Origin: Streptomyces sp. NBC_00490
GTDB lineage: Bacteria > Actinomycetota > Actinomycetes > Streptomycetales > Streptomycetaceae
Assembly: GCF_036013645.1 (NCBI RefSeq)
Contig: NZ_CP107869.1
Coordinates: 10,044,001-10,108,000 of the forward strand
Length of the DNA: 64,000 nt
Direction: 5' to 3'
Shown here: positions 36,066-44,864 of the stretch, in pieces
Numbering within the stretch: the first letter of the stretch is position 1
Layout: every line of letters starts with the position of its first letter
Translations under genes and position numbers: made by a program
The notes under the pieces: generated by a model
What the model saw: the letters and a program-made list of their open reading frames with translations, nothing else
Databases searched by the model: none
Told to the model about the DNA's origin: nothing

Positions 36066-36419
36066 TCAGTTCTGCCTCTTGCGCCGCCACCTCGCGCCGG
36101 CCTCTCGGGCCCGGTCGTTCCAGTGGTCCCGCACCCATCCCCAAAACAGCGCCACCGGCGCTGCGACCAGGGCGACCAGGAGCGACTTGTCCCAGGCCAT
36201 GCCGCCGCGCCCGTATCGGAACATCAGCACGAGCAGCGCATAGACGCCGATGCCGAGTAAGAGAGCCTTCACCGGTTTCGAGAGATACATGCGGTGCGGA
36301 TACCCCGCGTCCACCGATAGATCCGGCGCGTCCTTCGCATCCGTCTTGCCTCTCTTGTCCCGCGTCCCGTCTGTCGCAGAGGCGGGGAGCGCGTCCTCGT
36401 CTTTCCCCGCACTCCGCAC
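36066..36419 (-). CDS. Small membrane protein with two spans (DUF4229-like layout)
   Basis: The 117-aa product starts at GTG. A charged N-terminal tail (about 1-48) is followed by span 1 (VKALLLGIGVYALLVLMF), a short Gly/Arg loop, span 2 (SLLVALVAAPVALFWGWV) and a basic tail (GARWRRKRQN). The family is uncertain; I call the layout only. It stands alone between the third MMPL gene and a gene-poor stretch. Confidence 0.55.
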   Translation of the reverse strand: MRSAGKDEDALPASATDGTRDKRGKTDAKDAPDLSVDAGYPHRMYLSKPVKALLLGIGVYALLVLMFRYGRGGMAWDKSLLVALVAAPVALFWGWVRDHWNDRAREAGARWRRKRQN

Positions 36420-36900
36420 CGGCAGGTCAGCTCCGAGTCCACCCCATGCCGCCTCCGTTCGGCAGGCCCGACAACGCCCCCAGCTGCAGCCCGCGTCAGC
36501 ACTGAATCAGGCAGCTGGCGGAAGCACACCAGGTGCTCAGCGACCTCGGCGACGTCTTCCGGTTCTCGGAAACACGGTGCGGGCCTTCCAGGGCACCGCG
36601 ACCGGGCTCGGGGCCGGGCCGGGCATCGGGGGAGAGGAGGGCGTGCAGCTGACGATCGACACGCGCGCCGACACGTAGGCGGAGGCGGAGGCGGTCGCGG
36701 CCGTGCAGGCCGCGTACGGGCGCAGCCAGGATGTTCTGATGTAGTGGCGTGCGCAGCTTTTGGGCGCAGATGAGCTTCTCCAAGGCGCCGTTGCGGGCTC
36801 GTTGGCACTGACGCTCGTCGCCGATCCGCCCACCTTGCCTGCGTCGGTCGGTTGAGGAATTTGGTTGCGGTGGACCAGGCGGATGCGGTGATACTCCCGC
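36420..36900. other. Gene-poor stretch with decayed coding sequence
   Basis: A plus-strand piece (VQLTIDTRADT, stop, AEAEAVAAVQAAYGRSQD) near 36640-36735 looks like an old gene tail interrupted by a stop. I cannot assign it. Nothing else is visible. Confidence 0.35.
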
Positions 36901-37148
36901 ATGAGTAGAGACGCCGAGGCCATCGTGCTCGCCCGCTGGTCGGACGAGGTGATGGAACCGCTGACACAGGACGATCCGGAACGCACGTGGCAAGGTCGCT
37001 TCGTCCCGATAGCGGGGCACTGGGGCTACAAGTTCGGGTGGGCCCTGGAGTTGGAGAAAGTGCGTGCCCGCAAGGGCCTGCTCAGGCACCTGGAGTCGCT
37101 GCCGTGGCCGAATCCGCATACGGTGCAAGTTCTGCTTCGCGACCAGGA

Positions 37149-38573
37149 TGGCGTCCCTTGAAGTGGTGTAGCCGGGCTTGGCCGCGGAACGCGCTGGTGT
37201 CTGCCCGGGGCGTGCATCCGCTGACCGTGCATGCTCCCTGAACAAGGGCAGGCCATCGCGTAAGTCTCCCTGGTGAACGGGCAGTTCAACCGGAGGAGCA
37301 CGCGATGGCCTTGTCCCAGTCTGAGCTGATGCGGCTGCTGGAGTCACTACGTCGGGCCGATGGAGTTGAAGCAATCAGGGTGGTGTGCGAGCGCATCCTG
37401 CAGGAGCTCATCGAGGCCGAGGCCACCGAGGTGATCGGTGCCGCCCCGCGTGAGCACTCCGAGTCGCGCACGACCTGGCGCAACGGACACCGCGACCGTC
37501 TGCTGACCACCCAGGCCGGCGACCTGGACCTGAAGATCCCGAAGGTGCGGACCGGGTCGTTCTTCCCCTCGCTGCTGGAACGTCGGCGGCGCATCGACCG
37601 GGCGTTGTTCGCCGTGGTGATGGAGGCATACGTGCACGGCGTCTCCACCCGCAGCGTGGATGACCTGGTCAAAGCACTCGGTGCGGACTCCGGGATCTCC
37701 AAGTCCGAGGTCTCGCGGATCTGCGGCGAACTCGACGAGGAGCTGACCGCGTTCAAGGAACGGCCGCTGGATCACACCGTCTTCCCCTACGTCTTCCTGG
37801 ACGCCACCTACTGCAAGGCCCGGGTGAACCACCGGATCGCCTCGCAGGCCGTGGTCATCGCCACCGGCATCTCCGCCACCGGACACCGCGAGATCCTCGG
37901 CGTGATGGTCGGCGACAGCGAATCGAAGCCGTTCTGGACGAAGTTCCTGCGCTCGCTTCGGGCCCGCGGCCTGGAGAACGTCCAGCTGGTGATCTCCGAC
38001 AGCCACAGCGGGCTGGTGGCCGCGATCCGCACCGTCTTCCTCGGTGCGGCCTGGCAAAGGTGCCGCGTTCACTTCGTCCGGGACGTCTTCAGCGTGATCG
38101 AAAAGGGCTCGGGCGAGATGGTGGCAGCGACCATACGCACCATCTTCGCGCAGACCACCGCCGAGCAGGTGCGCACCCAGCTGGACGTGGTGGCCGACAT
38201 GCTCGGACGACAGTTCCCGCAGGTCAAGAAGATGCTGCTGGACGCCGCACCGGACATCACGGCGTTCGCGGACTTCCCTCCGACGCACTGGAAGAAGATC
38301 TGGTCGACCAACCCGCTGGAACGGCTGAACCGGGAGATCAAACGACGGGCCGACGTCGTCCAGGTCTTCCCCAACCCCGCCGCCCTGGACCGGCTCGCCG
38401 CCGCGGTCCTGGCCGAACTCCACGACGAATGGCAGGTCTTCGACCGCCGCTACCTCTCCGAAGCCTCCATGGCCGAACTCCTCACCACCCAGCCCACTCC
38501 ACCCGAGCCGCAGATCACCCCGCAACCGGAATCGAAACAGCTGCCGTGACTACACCACCCCGCGGGACATGAC
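37149..38573 (+). mobile_element. Intact IS256-family insertion sequence
   Basis: The element is 1425 bases, bounded by an 11-base direct repeat CGCGACCAGGA (37138-37148 and 38574-38584), a target duplication possibly lengthened by chance. The ends carry inverted repeats sharing GTCCC, a variable centre and GTGGTGTAG (starting at 37153 on the left and reading inward from 38568 on the right). It contains a single transposase gene with a full-length frame, so it may still be active. Confidence 0.85.
37305..38549 (+). CDS. IS256-family transposase
   Basis: The 414-aa product has the mutator-type DDE domain: first Asp in FPYVFLDATYCKARV, second Asp in VQLVISDSHSGLVAAI and Glu in WSTNPLERLNREIKRR. 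The N-terminal helix-turn-helix region includes RTTWRNGHRDRLLTT and LKIPKVRTGSFFPSLLERRR. The ATG has GGAGGAG upstream. Length and motifs are complete for the family. The gene fills the IS and ends 24 bases before its right end. Confidence 0.97.
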   Translation: MALSQSELMRLLESLRRADGVEAIRVVCERILQELIEAEATEVIGAAPREHSESRTTWRNGHRDRLLTTQAGDLDLKIPKVRTGSFFPSLLERRRRIDRALFAVVMEAYVHGVSTRSVDDLVKALGADSGISKSEVSRICGELDEELTAFKERPLDHTVFPYVFLDATYCKARVNHRIASQAVVIATGISATGHREILGVMVGDSESKPFWTKFLRSLRARGLENVQLVISDSHSGLVAAIRTVFLGAAWQRCRVHFVRDVFSVIEKGSGEMVAATIRTIFAQTTAEQVRTQLDVVADMLGRQFPQVKKMLLDAAPDITAFADFPPTHWKKIWSTNPLERLNREIKRRADVVQVFPNPAALDRLAAAVLAELHDEWQVFDRRYLSEASMAELLTTQPTPPEPQITPQPESKQLP

Positions 38574-38943
38574 CGCGACCAGGACGACGACTGCTTCGGG
38601 CTATGGATGTTCCAGGAGGGCCGGCTGGTGGAAGTCACCATTCCGCGCACCGAGCGTTTCCACCAGCCGGCACCGCCCAATGAGGACTTCGAACCCGACC
38701 CGGGCATGCTGCTGCGCACCGACCACAACACGGCTCTGCCCGAGCAGACCCCGGAAGCACTCCGCGACACCCGCTCACCCTGGTAGGCCGAGTTCGACAG
38801 CTCATCTTGGGACGTCCGGGCTGTCGACGGATGGCGTCCCGCCGAAGACACTGTTGGCGAATTCGGCTGTGGTCACCAAATGCCCTTGCGGCGACGTGAT
38901 GATGGACGGAACGGCGTGGGGGCGCGATCGTGAGGTGATCGAG

Positions 38944-39055
38944 GTGTCGCTGCGTCCACATCTGCCGGGTGAGGTTCCGGTCCAGACCGCCGAGGTGGCC
39001 CGGCTGGCGTTCCCGAAGGGCTGTCTGTGCATGCGGATCCGGGAAGTGATCGGGC
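38944..39055 (+). pseudogene. IS1182-type transposase N-terminal scrap
   Basis: The frame from GTG 38944 reads VSLRPHLPGEVPVQTAEVAR and LAFPKGCLCMRIREVIG, matching the conserved start (PxxxPGEVPxQTARVAxAAFPKG) of IS1182-family transposases. Similarity stops abruptly at about 39055. Confidence 0.65.
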
Positions 39056-39691
39056 TCGCTACCACCCGCACCTCCCGCTTCAGCCGACTGAGCCCCACAT
39101 AGACGCCGCCGAATTCGCCAACGGTGTCCGCCGAATGGTGTAGCCATGCGGACCATGTGGCTCCGCTCAGGGCCGAGGTGGGGACAGCCGGCCGGCTCAC
39201 CCGGCCGCAGCGCGCGCTGCTCACGGGCGTCAGCACCCCGATCCGGCGCCGAGGCGACTGCGTCGGCCAATTGACCTGCGGAGTCACGAACTCCGCGCCC
39301 GTGTATGCGAAATCGTCGAACGGTGCGATCCGCAGGCAAAAGCCCAGGTACACCATTCGGCGACAAGGGAGACGACCCGCCGCGGCTCCGCCGCCCACCC
39401 CGCGGGCAGCGCCGGATCATTGACCGGTACGGCGCGCATCGGCTCGGGCAGCGACCAGCTGGACGGCATAGACGCAGGCATGGTCGGCGTCTTCCACCGC
39501 CCCAGCCGCTGTTCTTCCAAGTGCGCACCGATTCCACGCTTCCGACGCGAAGCGGTGGCTGTGTCACCTTCTGTGGACGTCATCCGACGAGTTCGGGGAT
39601 CACGTGGCGTGCTTTCGCGTGATGGCTGACGCGAGCGTGTCCGCCCGGCTGGTAGCCGTGTTCCTCAGGACGAGGGTGGCGGTGGGGTTGA
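39056..39691. other. Gene-poor stretch
   Basis: About 630 bases. Several frames are open on the minus strand, but none has a plausible start site, domain or consistent composition. I see no feature I can support. Confidence 0.4.
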
Positions 39692-40156
39692 GTGGTGCCC
39701 GAAAACGAGGATCTGCCACTGGCCGACCGTCCGATCCTGTCGGCTGTGACGTTCGCCGGCAGTGAGTCGGTGGCCGAGGCCCGGGATGCAGCCCGGGCCT
39801 TCCTGACTGAGGTGCAGGCCGTGCACGCCATCCCGGTGTCGGAGCGTGCGATGGGCCTGGTGCTGCTGGTGGTCAGCGAGCTGGTCACCAACGCGCACAA
39901 ATACGCCCCCGGTCCGTGTCTACTGGACCTGGAGATCAACGACGGCGCGGTGGAGGTCAGCGTGTGGGACACCGATCCGACACTGCCGGTGGCCCAGCGC
40001 CCTGATCCGGGCCGGGTCGGACAGCACGGCCTGGAGATCGTGATCGGCGCGTGCCGCAGCTTCGAGATGCGCCGCGAGCCGGTGGGGAAACGCATCATGG
40101 CCGCCATCGCGCTGGCCGACGATCCCGGCGGGAACCCGGCAGGCCGCCTGATGTGA
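39692..40156 (+). CDS. Anti-sigma-factor-like ATP-binding protein (RsbW type)
   Basis: The 154-aa product is a stand-alone HATPase_c domain: N box VVSELVTNAHKYAPG, G1 box VWDTDPTLPV and G2 region GQHGLEIVIGACRSFEM. This class occurs in dozens of copies in Streptomyces and binds sigma factors or anti-anti-sigma proteins. GTG 39692 is the start. The GAF-ANTAR gene follows 178 bases later on the same strand. Confidence 0.85.
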   Translation: MVPENEDLPLADRPILSAVTFAGSESVAEARDAARAFLTEVQAVHAIPVSERAMGLVLLVVSELVTNAHKYAPGPCLLDLEINDGAVEVSVWDTDPTLPVAQRPDPGRVGQHGLEIVIGACRSFEMRREPVGKRIMAAIALADDPGGNPAGRLM

Positions 40157-40334
40157 GGGACCACGCGATGCCTCCCACCTGGCACGACTGGGGTGGAGAC
40201 AGCGGGGCCCACGAGATTTCATGCTTTCGACGAGAGCGGTGTGGACCGGCCGGCGCCTCTACTGCAGGCCCAGGCCTGCGGCTCAGCGGCTGGGGGTAGG
40301 GTTGCCGATTCGGTGATCGAGGCAGGGGTGACGG

Positions 40335-41027
40335 ATGGATTGGCGTGAGTACGCCGAGCAGATGGCTCTGCTCGCCCGGGATCTGCTGGCTCGGGACTCG
40401 GTTCAGGCGACGCTGGATGAGATCGCGGCGTCGGCGGTGAAGCTGGTGGAGGGCTGTGACGCTGCCGGCATCCTCGCGGTCCGCAAGGGCCGGGCCGTGA
40501 CCCTGGCATTCTGTGGGGACGTCGTCCAGGACTCGGACCGACTCCAGGGCGAGCTGGGCGAGGGCCCCTGCTTCGACCTGGCCCGCCGCAAGGACGGCGA
40601 GCGGGTGTACCGGATCGCCGACATGTCCCAGCCCCAGCCGACGTGGGAGCGGTTCGCCGCGCAGGCCCAGAAGCTGGGCATCGGGAGCATGGCCGGCGTC
40701 CTGCTCTATACCGACAACGAGGACTTCGGCGCGCTGAATCTGTACGCGCGCCGTCCGGGCGCCTTCGGCCAGGACATCGAGACTGCGGGCTGGCTGCTGG
40801 CCTCGCACGCTGCCGTCGCGTTGGCCGACGCCCGTACCATCGACCAGCTGCAGCACGCCGTGGAGACCCGGGAGGCCATCGGGGAGGCCATGGGCATCCT
40901 CATGGAACGCCACCAGCTCAGCAAGGAGGATGCCTTCAGCGTGCTGCGCCGCGTCTCCCAGGAACACAACATCAAGCTGCGCGACGTGGCCCAGAAGGTA
41001 CGCGCCGAACGTACCGACCCTGTCTGA
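40335..41027 (+). CDS. GAF and ANTAR domain regulator
   Basis: The 230-aa product has an N-terminal GAF sensor (about 10-165, VKLVEGCDAAGILAVRKGRA and FGALNLYARRPGAFG) and a C-terminal ANTAR domain (about 167-225, LQHAVETREAIGEAMGILME, AFSVLRRVSQEHNIKLRDVA). ANTAR domains bind paired RNA hairpins and prevent transcription termination. The ligand of the GAF domain is unknown. The downstream 500 bases hold only a ligase relic, so its RNA target is probably elsewhere. Confidence 0.93.
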   Translation: MDWREYAEQMALLARDLLARDSVQATLDEIAASAVKLVEGCDAAGILAVRKGRAVTLAFCGDVVQDSDRLQGELGEGPCFDLARRKDGERVYRIADMSQPQPTWERFAAQAQKLGIGSMAGVLLYTDNEDFGALNLYARRPGAFGQDIETAGWLLASHAAVALADARTIDQLQHAVETREAIGEAMGILMERHQLSKEDAFSVLRRVSQEHNIKLRDVAQKVRAERTDPV

Positions 41028-41077
41028 CGGGCCAGGTACGGGACGGGGATGTGAGGAGGGCCGCGTCCGGGCCGGCT

Positions 41078-41312
41078 GCCTGCGCCGGGTCGGTCGTGGT
41101 CGGGCACAGCGACCACGGCGCCGCCAGCCCCTCCTTGAGGAGTAACGCCTTAAGCGCTGCGTAGCGGTTGCTGAAGGGGTGCCCGGTGAGGTCCTGTCCG
41201 TGTACGCGCAGCAGGTCGAACGCGACCAGGTGCGCGGGGAATTCGACGGCCGCGCGGGCCGCGGCCGTGCCGCGGTGGTGCATGTGTTGCTGGAGACGCT
41301 CTGGGTTCAGGT
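41078..41312 (-). pseudogene. ATP-dependent DNA ligase relic A
   Basis: The minus strand reads NPERLQQHMHHRGTAAARAA, then VEFPAHLVAFDLLRVHGQDL, then NRYAALKALLLKEGL. This is the middle of the adenylation domain of LigD-type ligases (pattern FERLQxRLxRRG...PAHxVAFDLLRxxGxDLTG). No AMP-lysine motif or C-terminal OB fold is present. Confidence 0.75.
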
Positions 41313-41542
41313 CGGAGATAGGCGGGACCCATGCATCGGGGCTCCGGCCGTCTCTTTCGCGTCCTGACGCTCGGACGTACGGCCCGCAGAGACGGCTGGG
41401 ACACACGGCCCGACGCTCTCGGGAACTCGCACCTGCCGCGATTGTGACCTACATCTGATTAGCATTCAGAAGTTCGTTTTCTGCAACTTTGTCGTACGTG
41501 GCGTACAGGTCCTGCGTGCAATCAACCACGAGAGGAGGCCAC

Positions 41543-43210
41543 ATGGCCTCATCAGGCCGTCGTAGATCGCTGCTGCACCACACTTCTTCTCGACACGACC
41601 TTGAACTGCGTGCCGCGGCACCGCACTTCGGGCGGCGCCACTTCTTCACGATCACCGCGGCGGCCGCCGCGCTCGCCTTCACCACCAACCTGCCGGCCCG
41701 GGGCGTGGCGGGCTCCTCCGAGCTCGACGCGGCGAGGATCCCCAGCGACCCGTTCACGCTCGGCATCGCCTCCGGGGACCCGATGCCCCAGTCCGTACTG
41801 CTGTGGACGCGGCTCGCCCCCGCCCCGTACCAGGCGGACGGCGGTCTGCCCGGGCAGTACGTCGCGGTCCAGTGGGAGGTGGCCACCGACGAACGCTTCG
41901 CCCTGACCGTCCGCACCGGCCTCGCCATCGCCTATCCCGAGTACAACCACAGCCTGCACGTCGAGGTCGACGGCCTCGACCCCGACCGCGTCTACTACTA
42001 CCGGTTCAAGGCCGGAACCTGGATCAGCGAGACGGGCCGCACCCGCACGGCCCCCGCCACCACGGCCGCCGCCGCGACGCTCACCTACGCCGCCGTCGCC
42101 TGCCAGGCCTACTTCGACGGGTACTACACGGTGCACCGCCATCTCGCCCAGGACGACGTCGACGTGGTGTTCCATCTCGGCGACTACCTGTACGAGTACG
42201 CCGTGAACTCCGTGGGCGGCCACCGGAACTACACCGACCGCAAGCTGCCCGACCTCTTCAACCACGAGGCCATGACCCTGGAGGACTACCGGCTGCGCTA
42301 CGCCCTCTACAAGAGCGACCCGGACCTGCGGGCCGTCCACGCAGCCCACCCCTTCGTCGTCACCTGGGACGACCACGAGACCGAGAACAACTACGCGGGC
42401 GCCATCAGCGAGAACAACGACCCGCCGGAGACGTTCCTACTGCGCCGCGCCGCCGCCTACCGGGCACACTGGGAGAACCAACCGCTGCGCAACGCACAGC
42501 TGCCCAGCGGCCCGGACAGCCGGCTCTACCGCCGGCTCCACTGGGGCACGCTCGCCCAGTTCGACGTTCTCGACACCCGTCAGTACCGCTCCGACCAGTT
42601 GTACAGCGACGCCAAACACGCAGTTCTCGGCCCCGAGGTGGACGACCCGAGCCGCACCATGACGGGGGCGGCGCAGGAGAGCTGGCTGATCGACGGCTGG
42701 CGCGCCTCCGAGGCCCTGTGGAACGTGATGCCGCAACAGGTCTGCTTCTCCCAGCGCAAACTCGACCTCAACGCGGAGCCGAAGATGTCCATGGACGCCT
42801 GGGACGGCTACCGGGCCTCCCGTCGGCGGATCCTCGACGGCGCGAAAGCGGCCGAGGTCGAGAACCTGGTGGTGATGACCGGGGACGTGCACGTCGGGTA
42901 CGCCTTCGACATCAAGGACGACTTCGACGATCCGGCGTCCAAGACCCTCGGCACGGAGATCGTCGCCACGTCGGTGGCGAGCGGCCGGGACGGCGCCGAG
43001 AGGCCACCCAACTGGGACACATACCTCAAGGCCAACCCGCATCTGAAGTTCTACGACGGGCGGCGCGGCTATGTGAGGGTCACCCTGGACCGTCAGAAGG
43101 CGCGGGCCGACTTCAAGACCGTGTCCGCCGTGACGACGCCGGGCGCGCCGATCACGACCGCCGCGTCCTTCGTGACCGAGGCCGGCAACCCCGGACTCAA
43201 GCCCGCGTGA
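41543..43210 (+). CDS. phoD: Tat-exported PhoD-type alkaline phosphatase
   Basis: The 555-aa product has a twin-arginine signal (GRRHFFTITAAAAALAFTTN), an N-terminal PhoD_N domain (about 70-170) and the PhoD metallophosphatase domain (about 180-520). Metal-site sequences visible are TYAAVACQAYFDGYY, VVFHLGDYLYEYAV, VVTWDDHETENNYAG and LVVMTGDVHVGYAFDI. PhoD is a calcium/iron phosphodiesterase and monoesterase that frees phosphate from organic esters outside the cell. The ATG has GAGGAGG upstream. A relatively AT-rich block (41441-41500) precedes it and is probably its promoter. Phosphate control by PhoP is expected, but I could not fix the direct-repeat units. Confidence 0.93.
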   Translation: MASSGRRRSLLHHTSSRHDLELRAAAPHFGRRHFFTITAAAAALAFTTNLPARGVAGSSELDAARIPSDPFTLGIASGDPMPQSVLLWTRLAPAPYQADGGLPGQYVAVQWEVATDERFALTVRTGLAIAYPEYNHSLHVEVDGLDPDRVYYYRFKAGTWISETGRTRTAPATTAAAATLTYAAVACQAYFDGYYTVHRHLAQDDVDVVFHLGDYLYEYAVNSVGGHRNYTDRKLPDLFNHEAMTLEDYRLRYALYKSDPDLRAVHAAHPFVVTWDDHETENNYAGAISENNDPPETFLLRRAAAYRAHWENQPLRNAQLPSGPDSRLYRRLHWGTLAQFDVLDTRQYRSDQLYSDAKHAVLGPEVDDPSRTMTGAAQESWLIDGWRASEALWNVMPQQVCFSQRKLDLNAEPKMSMDAWDGYRASRRRILDGAKAAEVENLVVMTGDVHVGYAFDIKDDFDDPASKTLGTEIVATSVASGRDGAERPPNWDTYLKANPHLKFYDGRRGYVRVTLDRQKARADFKTVSAVTTPGAPITTAASFVTEAGNPGLKPA

Positions 43211-43396
43211 CACCGGCACCGGGACGTCGACACCCGTACCGGGGTGCCGACCCGTCAGCATCCGGTGCTCCGCCGGGCGGGCCCTTCGCGTCGTCCAATG
43301 CGCGGAACGGCCGGGAACCGGACATCTTCTGAGCCCTCTTCGGCAAAACCTAAGGTTTCGAGGCCCTTCTGCCACCGAAACCCGAGGAGACGCCTG

Positions 43397-44758
43397 ATGG
43401 TCCACAGACATGCCGGAGTCGGCTGTGCCGCCTTGACGGTGCTCGGCGCGCTCGCGCTCGCGGGGCTGCCCCACACCGCAGCCGCGGAGCCCCCCGCGCC
43501 GACACCGGCACCCTCCGCCGCCGAGACGCTCGGCGCCGACAAGCCGTCGCCCGCACTCCTGAGCGCACTGGTGCGCGACCTGGGCCTGACCGACGCACAG
43601 GCCAGGACGCGCCTGGTGAACGAGGCCGAGGCGGGCACGCGCGCCGGCCGGCTCCAGAACGCGCTGGGCAAGCACTTCGCGGGAGCATGGGTGAGCGGCG
43701 CGACCTCCGCCGACCTGACCGTCGCGACCACCGACACCGCGGACGTCCCCGCCATCGAGGCCGGCGGGGCGAAGGCGGCGGTCGTCAAGACCGCGCTGGA
43801 GGACCTGAAGAAGGCCAAGACGAAGCTGGACGGCGCCGTGACCGGCAAGGCCCTCGACACGCCGGTGCGGTACGTCGACGTACGGACCAACCGGGTGACG
43901 GTCCAGGCGACGAGCCGTGCCGCCGCGGACACGCTCATCGCTGCCGCCGAAGTCGCCGCAGGGCTCGTGGACGTCAAGGTGTCGGCGGAGCAGCCCCGCG
44001 CCCTGCACGACGTGCGGGGCGGTGACGCCTTCTACATCGACGACCAGGCCCGCTGCTCCGTGGGATTCTCCATCACCAAGGGCGAGCAGCAGGGCTTCGC
44101 CACGGCCGGTCACTGCGGCAATGCGGGCGCCAAGACCACCGGCTTCAACAAGGTTGACCAGGGCACCTTCCAGAACTCCGTCTTCCCCGGCCAGGACATG
44201 GCCTGGGTGGGCGTCAACAGCGACTGGACCGCAACGCCCGCCGTCAAGGGGGAGGGTGACGAGAACGTGCAGACCGCCGGCTCGGTGAAGGCCCTGGCGG
44301 GCGCCGCGGTCTGCCGGTCCGGGTCGACCACCGGCTGGCACTGCGGAACGATCGAGCAGCACGACACCAGCGTCAGCTATGCCGAGGGCACCGTCGACGG
44401 TGTGACCCGCACCACGGTGTGCGCCGAGCCGGGCGACTCCGGCGGCTCCTACATCTCCGGAACCCAGGCGCAGGGCGTCACGTCGGGGGGTTCCGGTGAC
44501 TGCACGAGCGGCGGAACGACCTTCTACCAGCCGATCAACCCGGTGCTCAGCGCCTACGGCCTCACCCTCAGCACCAGCACGGTCGAGAGCGGTACGGCCG
44601 CGCCCCAGGACGCTCAGACCGGCTGGGCCGCGGGCCAGGTCTACGACACCGGAGCGCGCGTGACGTACGACGGCGTCTCCTACGAGTGCCTGCAGGCGCA
44701 TCAGGCGCAGAGCGCGTGGCAGCCCGCCCTCACTCCGGCCCTGTGGCAGCGCCTCTGA
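43397..44758 (+). CDS. Streptogrisin-type S1 protease with chitin-binding module
   Basis: The 453-aa preproprotein has a signal peptide (about 1-29), an alpha-lytic-type propeptide (about 35-190), a chymotrypsin-fold protease and a C-terminal CBM5/12 chitin-binding module (about 408-453, TGWAAGQVYDTGARVTYDG and LTPALWQRL). The triad is His in FATAGHCGNAG, Asp in FPGQDMAWV and Ser in EPGDSGGSYIS, with disulfide cysteines nearby. It resembles streptogrisin C. The ATG has GAGGAGA. A strong bidirectional hairpin follows. Confidence 0.94.
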   Translation: MVHRHAGVGCAALTVLGALALAGLPHTAAAEPPAPTPAPSAAETLGADKPSPALLSALVRDLGLTDAQARTRLVNEAEAGTRAGRLQNALGKHFAGAWVSGATSADLTVATTDTADVPAIEAGGAKAAVVKTALEDLKKAKTKLDGAVTGKALDTPVRYVDVRTNRVTVQATSRAAADTLIAAAEVAAGLVDVKVSAEQPRALHDVRGGDAFYIDDQARCSVGFSITKGEQQGFATAGHCGNAGAKTTGFNKVDQGTFQNSVFPGQDMAWVGVNSDWTATPAVKGEGDENVQTAGSVKALAGAAVCRSGSTTGWHCGTIEQHDTSVSYAEGTVDGVTRTTVCAEPGDSGGSYISGTQAQGVTSGGSGDCTSGGTTFYQPINPVLSAYGLTLSTSTVESGTAAPQDAQTGWAAGQVYDTGARVTYDGVSYECLQAHQAQSAWQPALTPALWQRL

Positions 44759-44769
44759 CGAGCGTGGCG

Positions 44770-44815
44770 ATGCCGCGGCGCGAGGTCCTCGGACTCGGTC
44801 CTCGCGCCGCGGCAT
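44770..44815. terminator. Bidirectional terminator hairpin
   Basis: ATGCCGCGGCGCGAGG (44770-44785) and its exact complement (44800-44815) form a perfect 16-bp stem with a 14-base loop. It separates the protease gene from the convergent serine-hydrolase operon. Confidence 0.85.
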
Positions 44816-44864
44816 GACGTCGGCCGCTCCCGGCCTGTCGCGCCCTACCTCGGTCGGTGTCGCG

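Larger units (their letters stand above)
36901..38786 (+). pseudogene. 149-aa hypothetical gene split by the IS256-family element
   Basis: The first part (36901-37148) encodes MSRDAEAIVLARWSDEVMEP to VLLRDQD. The second part (38585-38786) continues DDDCFGLWMFQEGRLVEVTI, PRTERFHQPAPPNED, then MLLRTDHNTALPEQTPEALR and ends RSPW. Removing the IS together with one copy of its 11-base target repeat restores one open frame of 150 codons. The intact protein would be a soluble 149-aa protein of unknown function with no signal peptide. In this strain the 5' part would make an 86-aa fragment (stop at 37159-37161 inside the IS). Confidence 0.85.

Noticed and set aside
38787..39691. Several 100-300 codon minus-strand frames
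   Set aside because: No consistent start, no motif, Arg/Pro/Ala-rich composition typical of shadow frames.
41441..41500. PHO boxes upstream of phoD
   Set aside because: The block is AT-rich and starts look similar every 11 bases, but the units do not fit GTTCACC-type repeats well enough to annotate.
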